64,000 nt of DNA, from positions 36,212,875-36,276,874 of the forward strand of contig CM026561.1 in the NCBI GenBank assembly GCA_015143295.1. Reading direction: 5' to 3'. Under the pieces are notes generated by a model. That model saw only the letters and a list, made by a program, of their open reading frames with translations. It was not told where the DNA came from and did not search any database. A program made the translations under genes and the position numbers. This stretch comes from Tetracentron sinense. Taxonomy: Eukaryota; Streptophyta; Magnoliopsida; Trochodendrales; Trochodendraceae. Shown one piece after another: positions 57,164 to 64,000 of the stretch; position 1 is the stretch's first letter; each line of letters opens with the position of its first letter.

Positions 57164-60110
57164 ACAAGGCTAATATATATATTGCATAGATCTTATTAAA
57201 TTGTTAACATAAGCCATAGTACTATCTTTACATAGTGATAAGGCATTTTGAAACAATACGAATAAAATGATTAGTATTGAAGTGTTACTATGTAAGTGCA
57301 AATATAATTAACATATGTATAATACAGATTTTATATATTATATACAATACTATGCATGTATGTATATAATGTAGTAGAGGATGTGGAGGGCCAGGCCGAG
57401 CTGAGCTGAAGAGGACAAGGCCTTATCTCTGCTCTTCAGTTAGAGAGCTTTTGAAAATTTGGCCTTACCCAGTCCTTAGGCCTTAGAAGAAGAAAAAAAA
57501 ACTCTCGAATTTATGAGCTTAAGAGGACTGAGCTAGGTAACTACATTACAGGGCCAGATTACCACCCCTACCCTTAACATAAGATGTGACATGACAAAAA
57601 TAAATTTGGGTTGATAAGAACAAATGAAATAATTGAATGGGGATTATTAGGTGTATCTAATCTGGAGGGATGGTAACCTAACGAATCCAATAGACTGAAA
57701 TTTTGGAATTTTGCAGGCCATGAGTCCCACTCTCACATGCTTTGTGCCTTTAAAGGATGCTTAGTACAACACAACACATCATCATTTCTGTCACTATCTA
57801 CAAGTGGCCTTTTATTTGTTTCTTTCAGAATATCCTGATCAACTTCATGTGTTGGAATTGGTCGGTCCCACACACCACTTGATTGATCATTTCTACTTTC
57901 TATGAGAAATGTTAGATTTGGCATTGAGTTGGAACGGATTGTGATGTAAAACGGTTTGAGAAAAAAGTAAATTGGAACCCAACCCAATATGAAACACTTC
58001 TATTGAACCTGCTAGTCTGATTTGGGCTAACATTTTTCCCTAACCGATCTTGTATTAGTCAGCATCCTTAATTGTAATTTTTTAAAGTCATTTCAAGAAA
58101 TTATTTCAATAATTAATGTATATTTAACAATAATTATGAATAGATTAACAGAGTTTTATGGCCTATCAGGTTTACGATTCCAACCTAGACCCAATCCTAT
58201 CATGAACAGATGTCAATCCAGGATCCCAAAACCTCAACCCTAACATGTGAAAGCAGCCAGATTCTTCAGTCAAGAATTTTGAGCCCTAAGAAATGTCAAA
58301 TCCGTTGCAAGATCAAATGTTAAAGGTAAATGATGCATAACAGATTTACCTAGAAAATTTCATGGGTCATAATTAAACCTGATTTTATGATCATAACCAT
58401 CCAAGGGCAGAATGTCTATAGATGGGAGGGGGTTTACATGTTAAAACCAATTAGTATATTACTGGTTAGTTAGTGAATTTGTTACGGTTCTAAATAGATA
58501 TAGGGGTCAATTTAACATGTTTCAAAAGTCCTAGGGCTTTTGGAGTATTAGTTAAGTTCGAATCATTTGGTATCATAACTAAGTTCCACATCTCGGGTTC
58601 GAGTCACGGAAAGGACTACCTAGACCAAAGTAAGAGTCATCTCAAAAATAGAGAAAAATGGCTCCCTATCGCCAGAGTAAAAGCTACCTAGAGTGAGTCA
58701 TTAAGGGCGACGATTGCAGAAGCATGGTGGTCAGTTACGGTAAATACATATAATGTTTGATTTAACGTGTTCGAAAGTCCGGGGGCTTTTGGTATATTGG
58801 TTTACGTATAATGTCTCACCCAAACCTGAGTCCAAACCCCACAATTGGAATACACACTACCTCCATAAATGGAGCAACCAGAAAGGTGTGGAACCATCTC
58901 CGTTTTGATGGGTAGGAAATAGGAGAGCATTTTGGTAATTGTGGCTCTGATGGCTTATAAAGTAAAGAAAGAAAGTTATGCCGAAAGCTGAGGAAAAGCA
59001 AAGTTATACTTCTTTTCTCAAAGAGGCTGTGGGGGAGAGAGAAAGAGGGGGATGAGCGGCTGTGTGCCGGTCTGGGCATGGAGTGGGTCCCACCGCCACC
59101 GCCCATTCGCCGACCAAGAGGGTGGCGGTGGGACGCACCCCCCCTCTCTATTATCTATATATATCTCTTCTCCACTTCTACTGGTCGGTGCCTGCCGAAT
59201 CCAACATCATTGTTATCTTCTTCTGTATTCCCTACTTTCTTCTATTACCATAATACCCCTACCCTCTCTCCTTAATAATTCCTCCTAATACCTCTCTTTC
59301 CTATTAGCACAACATATTGGGCAAATTACAAAAAAGTCCTCCCTGACTGAGCCAATCATCTCTACTAAATAATAAAGGGTCTGAAGCATCATGGCTATGA
59401 TCTCATAAAGCATCGCTGATCACCAATTCGACGGTCTAGATAGATGTGGGATGAGCATAAATGGCCTCAGAGATAGTTCATGCAAAGAACATCATGGTGA
59501 AATACCTAAATTTTTTAATTTAAAATAAAGTGAATAATATAAGAAACTTTTTGATAATCTTTTCTACCAAAACAAAAAGGGAAAAAAAAAATTATGAAAG
59601 AAGAAAAAGGAAAAAGGATGCCTTATTTCCTACTCCATATAATTGAGGGGCATTTCTGTCATCCAACAAGCATCACATGAAAAGAATTTTCTAATCACCC
59701 TTCCTTGCACCTTAAGATCAGAAACAAGATGAAGCCATATGTAGAATTGTCAAGTCACACATTTAATAATTCAATTCAAAAACTGCCCAAAAAAGGCCTA
59801 GTAGTGGAAGTCAGAATCAAATTCCTATCTGAGCCATATTCAAATTTGAGCTGCCCAATCACAGCTGAATTAAATAAATAAGTTGAAAGAAAGAGGCCAC
59901 CCTCTGCAGCCAAAAACACCAAACTTGGAATCTCTGGTTGTTGGCTCATGAATAGTTCTCTTCTATGTAGAGCTTTCATCTCAGACAACCAGAAGAAGAC
60001 TACTTTTCTTCCAGGTCTTGAACTCCCCATCTCAAAGGAAGAAATCCCACCACCATAACAGAATCAGAATCTTCACCCAGTTCTCACCTTTCCTTATTCT
60101 TCAATTCAAA
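57164..60110. other. Intergenic region upstream of the calmodulin-binding gene
   Basis: A gct-rich block lies at 57390-57480. Two diverged direct copies (aacatgtttcaaaagtccta at 58515; aacgtgttcgaaagtccggg at 58763) bracket a box-B-like ggttcgagtc at 58588, perhaps a retroposon piece. The short frames near 59052-59288 are T/C-rich with no domain. 59860-60110 is probably promoter and 5' UTR of the next gene; no sure TATA box. Confidence 0.5.
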
Positions 60111-60125
60111 ATGGCTTTTCTTTGA
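60111..60125 (+). promoter_or_regulatory. Five-codon upstream ORF
   Basis: ATG GCT TTT CTT TGA in the context aaaATGG ends two bases before the main ATG at 60128. Such close spacing would leave little room for reinitiation, so it may reduce translation of the main frame. Confidence 0.6.
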
Positions 60126-60127
60126 AG

Positions 60128-63100
60128 ATGGTCCAAAGACAGGCCTCTAACAAGCTTGGAATCCAAGATGATTCCAAGAATTATGTTAAATCCGAGAAGC
60201 GGGCGACGGGCCTTAAACCATCTTTATCCCAACATCAGGATAGCAGAAACAGAGGAGGAACTGAGCTGAAGAAGAAAATAAAGAAATCAAGATCAATGAA
60301 GCTCACAGATTTGGAGAACTTAGGATCACCAACTATGAGACGGGCAAAACCACAACTCAATAGGCCTCCCACCGCTCTATCTGGCGCTGCAGCCACCCCA
60401 CAGAAATCATCTCCAATCAAAATACTGGAAGCTTCGCCAAATTACATGAAGCCCACAAGCAGTTCTGATGCCAGGAAGGAGCGCCTGCAGGTGAGTCCCC
60501 GCAGTTTTCAAACTAGTTCTGAAGGTAAAAACCCGATTCAAAGGAATTTGCATTCAAAACCAACCTCTGCATCTTCAAGTCACAAACCATCAAGGACTTT
60601 AACAAAGACATCTAGTTTGAAACCTGTAAGAACTTTAACAAAGACATCTAGTTTGAAAACTGCGAGGCCTACGGTGAAGAAGTGTTCTGAACTTGCTCTA
60701 TGTTCAGACCTAAACTTAGGTAGGGCTACCTGTTCATCCACTCTTAAGGATTCGAAGTTCCCTGCCTATGTGATGCTTCATCCAGGAGGAACTGAATCTG
60801 AAGGAACATCAGTTATGAAGGTATGCCCATACACATACTGCTCTCTTAATGGTCATCATCATGCCCCGTTGCCTCCTCTGAAGTGCTTCTTGTCAGCAAA
60901 GAGGCGTTTGTTGAAGACCCAGAAGAGCATGAGATTGAACTGTCAATCCCCACTTAGAGCAAATCCTTCTAGCAGAAAGAAGGAAATTGATACAGACCAG
61001 ATAGCCCCCAATGAAGAACTTGCAATCCGAGAAGCAGTTTCGGATAGCACAGCAATGTCTCCACTAATAGAAGAAGTGGGTACAGATTTCTTCATAGAAA
61101 TCTATGCTAAACCGAGAGAGGAAGGTGCTGAATCAATTGGAAAAAGCATCCATGATGGGGATGATGACGGAATAATTGATTCTGCTGGATATTCAGAAAC
61201 TCTTAATGATATCATGTCATCAGTAAGAGATGGTGATGAAACAAAATTAGAAAATGATGATACAGAAGTTGCTGACAGCCTGCCAGATGAATCATCATAC
61301 TCTGAAATAAGTTTCGAAGACAATCTCAATCAAAACAGTGATATTTCTGTGACTGAAATGGACATCACAAATACCTTTCCCGAAGATACGGACTATCTTC
61401 CTTCGCTTGTTCAAACAGAAAGAGGTCTGGTATGTTGCATTTGGAATGAATGGGAAGGCAGAAACCCTGCAGAAATCGAACTGGATGAATCCGTTTCTGA
61501 AGCCACTGAGATGGATTGGGAGGAGGGGGAATTTGCCGCTCCAGATTTTGATAATGAGGCAGATAATTCCACCCTCACTGATGATGAATCAGGTTTGACA
61601 GATGTGTGTTTCCCAGAGTTCGAGGACCCCAGATTGCTCGATGAGCTTGTCTTCAAACCAGATAATACAATTAGCAACAGCTATGAGAAAGTTACAGCTG
61701 ATGGAGAAGCAGAACAGGAAGTCTATGATGACAAAGGTGCAAGTTATAATGCCCAATTTGGTGACAAAGATTCCGAATCGGAGGAGGAATATAAGAATTT
61801 GAAGACTGATGTTTCCAGCGACATCACTGGTGAAGGGTCTGACAGCCTGAGTCAGGACCTACTTTCTTCCACCAAGGATGCATATGAGAACCCAGAAGCT
61901 ATTACTGAAGAAAAAGATGGAGATGCCAAACCAGATGACAATGCCATCATCAATGTGGTCTCTCCAGCATCTGCTGAGTACCCACTGGAGGAACTAACAG
62001 CAGCCACAGAAAATAAAAATGAAGCCAGTGAAGCAGAGATCGAATTCCTCCAAATGTATCCACTACTCGGAGACAGTGGAACTAATTGCACAACTGATGT
62101 AGTATATGAAACCCCGATGGATGAACAGGAAAATAGTTCTTTACAAAATGATTCTGAAATAGATCAGGGTGTGTCTCCAGAGGATCCAGATGTTGATGCA
62201 GAAGTTGGACCACAGCTAGATGAACTAGCCAATGAGGGATGCATGCTCAAAGGCCAAACATATGCATCTGTTGGATCAGAAACAGATCAGGATGTGGCTA
62301 CAACCGCTCTCGGCCTAGAGCAGAGCCTCTCAAGTGCTGATGTTGGAGATGCAATGGAAGAGAAAGAAGATGATGCAAATCCACTGCTTGAAATCCAAAT
62401 CTCGGAATCTTGTCAGGCTTTCTCTGAAACAGATCAGGATACAACTATGGAAGATTATGATGGAAGTCACCAAATGATTGAAGTTTGTCAGTCTGACAAC
62501 ATTATCGAAGACAATAAATTGGGTCAAGAAGTAGTTAATGAAAGCCTTCCTCAAGATCACTCATCTGGTAAGCAAACCAAGAGGGGTAACATAGATGAAA
62601 ACCAGGATCTCTCAGAAAAGGATCAGAATGAAGGTGGGAAGCTAAACATCTCAACACCCATAGATTTTGAAGAACACAGTGATACAGATAGGGACAAAGC
62701 CACCGCCAAGGACAGCATTGGAGAAGCTGATAAAATGCAAGTGAAAAACAGTATCAACTTGAACGCAGAAGAAACATGCCTTGCAGCGAGTGATATCACA
62801 ATCGCAGAAAAGGAGAAAATAGTCGTCCACGTGGCAAGCAACTCCCACCAAGAACCCCCCAAAACCTGCAACTCTCTGAATGGAACAATCAGATGCAGAA
62901 GAACCATCAAGGACTGGGTGGAAGAAGAACCAAGGGAATTCAATCCACGGGAGCCACATTATCTGCCCCTAGAGCCCGACGCAGAAGCAGAAAAGGTTGA
63001 TCTCAGACATCAAATGATGGATGACAGGAAAAATTCAGAGGAGTGGATGCTTGATTATGCACTCCGACAGGCGGTCACCAAACTTGCTCCAGCTCGCAAG

Positions 63101-63223
63101 AGGAGGGTAGCGCTGCTTGTCGAAGCTTTCGAAACAGTCACACCAATACCCAAATATGAAGCCCATCTGAGACATAATACGGCAGCTTTTGGTCATGCAA
63201 GACCCATTCAAGCTTGTAATTAA
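60128..63223 (+). CDS. Plant calmodulin-binding-domain protein (single exon)
   Basis: The 1,031-codon frame starts at the ATG at 60128 (MVQRQASNKLGIQDD), which matches the MVQR...KLGIQ start I recall for this family; the in-frame TTG six bases upstream is not a plausible start. Residues about 50-70 are basic (KKKIKKSRSMKLTDLENLGS). Residues 156-179 are two copies of a 12-residue repeat (RTLTKTSSLKPV and RTLTKTSSLKTA). Residues about 200-270 hold the family block with KDSKFPAYVMLHPGGTESEG, VCPYTYCSLNGHHHAPLPPL and CFLSAKRRLLKTQKSM. Residues about 275-900 are acidic and probably disordered, with repeated SE(T/I)DQ words. Residues about 917-1012 match the plant calmodulin-binding domain (PF07839): TIRCRRTIKDWVEEEPREFN then MLDYALRQAVTKLAPARKRR. 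The family, including Arabidopsis PICBP, binds calmodulin in a Ca2+-dependent way. It has one such domain, fewer than PICBP itself. Confidence 0.93.
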   Translation: MVQRQASNKLGIQDDSKNYVKSEKRATGLKPSLSQHQDSRNRGGTELKKKIKKSRSMKLTDLENLGSPTMRRAKPQLNRPPTALSGAAATPQKSSPIKILEASPNYMKPTSSSDARKERLQVSPRSFQTSSEGKNPIQRNLHSKPTSASSSHKPSRTLTKTSSLKPVRTLTKTSSLKTARPTVKKCSELALCSDLNLGRATCSSTLKDSKFPAYVMLHPGGTESEGTSVMKVCPYTYCSLNGHHHAPLPPLKCFLSAKRRLLKTQKSMRLNCQSPLRANPSSRKKEIDTDQIAPNEELAIREAVSDSTAMSPLIEEVGTDFFIEIYAKPREEGAESIGKSIHDGDDDGIIDSAGYSETLNDIMSSVRDGDETKLENDDTEVADSLPDESSYSEISFEDNLNQNSDISVTEMDITNTFPEDTDYLPSLVQTERGLVCCIWNEWEGRNPAEIELDESVSEATEMDWEEGEFAAPDFDNEADNSTLTDDESGLTDVCFPEFEDPRLLDELVFKPDNTISNSYEKVTADGEAEQEVYDDKGASYNAQFGDKDSESEEEYKNLKTDVSSDITGEGSDSLSQDLLSSTKDAYENPEAITEEKDGDAKPDDNAIINVVSPASAEYPLEELTAATENKNEASEAEIEFLQMYPLLGDSGTNCTTDVVYETPMDEQENSSLQNDSEIDQGVSPEDPDVDAEVGPQLDELANEGCMLKGQTYASVGSETDQDVATTALGLEQSLSSADVGDAMEEKEDDANPLLEIQISESCQAFSETDQDTTMEDYDGSHQMIEVCQSDNIIEDNKLGQEVVNESLPQDHSSGKQTKRGNIDENQDLSEKDQNEGGKLNISTPIDFEEHSDTDRDKATAKDSIGEADKMQVKNSINLNAEETCLAASDITIAEKEKIVVHVASNSHQEPPKTCNSLNGTIRCRRTIKDWVEEEPREFNPREPHYLPLEPDAEAEKVDLRHQMMDDRKNSEEWMLDYALRQAVTKLAPARKRRVALLVEAFETVTPIPKYEAHLRHNTAAFGHARPIQACN

Positions 63224-63702
63224 TGGTGGCTATTAAGGTAAGAACAGCAGCATTCTCTGTTGTTAAGTTTAAACTGCTAGTGAAAGCTATTGATTATCTT
63301 CAAGCTGAACTCGTTCATTCCCATTGTCAATGTGCAGGAAATGACCGCGTGAAGCAGCTTAAGTGCATTAGGACTGTTATATGTCAAAGAACTAGGGTGG
63401 GACGTTATAGTTTTATCGAAGGGGCTAGTTTTAGGAGTAAACTACAGGTTCAGTAGAACAACTAACTTCTTGTTCGTTGTCGTTCAGGAGTACTGGAGAC
63501 AAAGCAGCTTGATGGGAGTCATGGTTGAATGGAGATTGAACTGTACATACAGAACTGTAGTTTCTTCTAAGCTCCGAAGGTTATGTGGAAGTTAAGAGTA
63601 CTTGGTTGTATAACAAACAGTTATGGTCGTTCAATATCTTATGTAATAAATATACTGTGGTGTTTAGTTTTTTCCAGGGAATGGTATCTATCCTCTGTTG
63701 CT
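63224..63702 (+). other. Probable 3' UTR of the calmodulin-binding gene
   Basis: 'aaggtaagaac' right after the stop could be a donor for a 3' UTR intron. An aataaa poly(A)-signal word is at about 63643 (gtaataaatatac). No further coding region. Confidence 0.45.
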
Positions 63703-63949
63703 GTAGAGGGTACTTTTACCTCCAATTATTGGTAATTTATAACGGTAATAGTTGTGTGAGGATTTTCTATCAATAATCATTGGCATAAACTATAAAGTTA
63801 GTCTGGCTGATGGCGATTTCTCTGTTTTTGTAGAGGGTACTTTTACCTCCAATTATTGGTAATTTATTATGGTTAATAGTCTGTCTGAAGATCATCTATC
63901 AATGACCTTTAGGATAAAGTTAATGTCTGGCTGATGGCGATTTCTGTTC
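63703..63949. repeat. 127-bp tandem duplication downstream of the gene
   Basis: Unit 1 at 63703-63829 and unit 2 at 63830-63949 share gtagagggtacttttacctc, caattattggtaattta and ctggctgatggcgatttct, with small indels. Confidence 0.9.
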
Positions 63950-64000
63950 TCACTATTATGAATGAGCAACGACCAAATTTTATGCATGCTAAGATCCCCA

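Noticed and set aside
58560..58610. tRNA or SINE at a ggttcgagtc box B
   Set aside because: No matching A box at the right distance and no A-tail.
59052..59288. Overlapping short frames in three phases
   Set aside because: T/C-rich leader-type sequence with open frames in every phase; no domain.
60122..60127. TTG as start of the long frame
   Set aside because: Six bases upstream of an ATG that matches the family N-terminus; plant genes seldom start at TTG.

Overview
This is nuclear DNA of a flowering plant, most likely a woody eudicot. The evidence is long AT-rich introns with GT-AG junctions, plant-specific protein families (DUF247, a plant calmodulin-binding-domain protein, a plastid TPR protein) and many nested plant transposons. 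Species cannot be fixed from the sequence. Only two genes look intact: a seven-exon gene for a probable plastid TPR protein with a C-terminal membrane helix (37440-49527, + strand) and a single-exon gene for a calmodulin-binding-domain protein (60128-63223, + strand). Most of the rest is transposon-derived.

Layout. 1-11.8 kb: transposons only. They include a 1.05-kb hAT-like element with an 8-bp target duplication, a SINE with target duplications, a Helitron with both ends visible, a 1.2-kb element with long inverted ends that may carry a captured 5' exon, a solo-type LTR and several small foldback elements. 11.8-31.0 kb: two DUF247 pseudogenes, head-outward in inverted orientation (12166-14127 on -, about 29458-30735 on +). 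Between them lie a Ty1/copia remnant (16.2-17.4 kb), a decayed Ty3 chromovirus (18.6-26.4 kb, - strand), a 390-bp foldback and an unrecognised broken ORF. One DUF247 copy is split by a 618-bp hAT-type MITE. 31-37.4 kb: CACTA-like and LTR-like fragments and MITEs.

37.4-49.5 kb: the TPR gene. Its introns 2 and 5 have been enlarged by copia and LTR-like insertions to 5.6 and 2.3 kb, yet all splice sites and reading phases join cleanly into 462 codons. 49.5-60 kb: an RTE-type LINE tail, a tandem segmental duplication, another SINE and a second, 297-bp member of the hAT-like family seen at the left end. 60.1-63.2 kb: the calmodulin-binding gene, followed by a 127-bp tandem duplication.

The two intact genes show no obvious functional link; both have a short upstream ORF just before the main start codon. 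I see no new multi-gene system. The most interesting material is the transposon structure (paired elements with exact target duplications, nested insertions), the inverted DUF247 pair and the uORFs.
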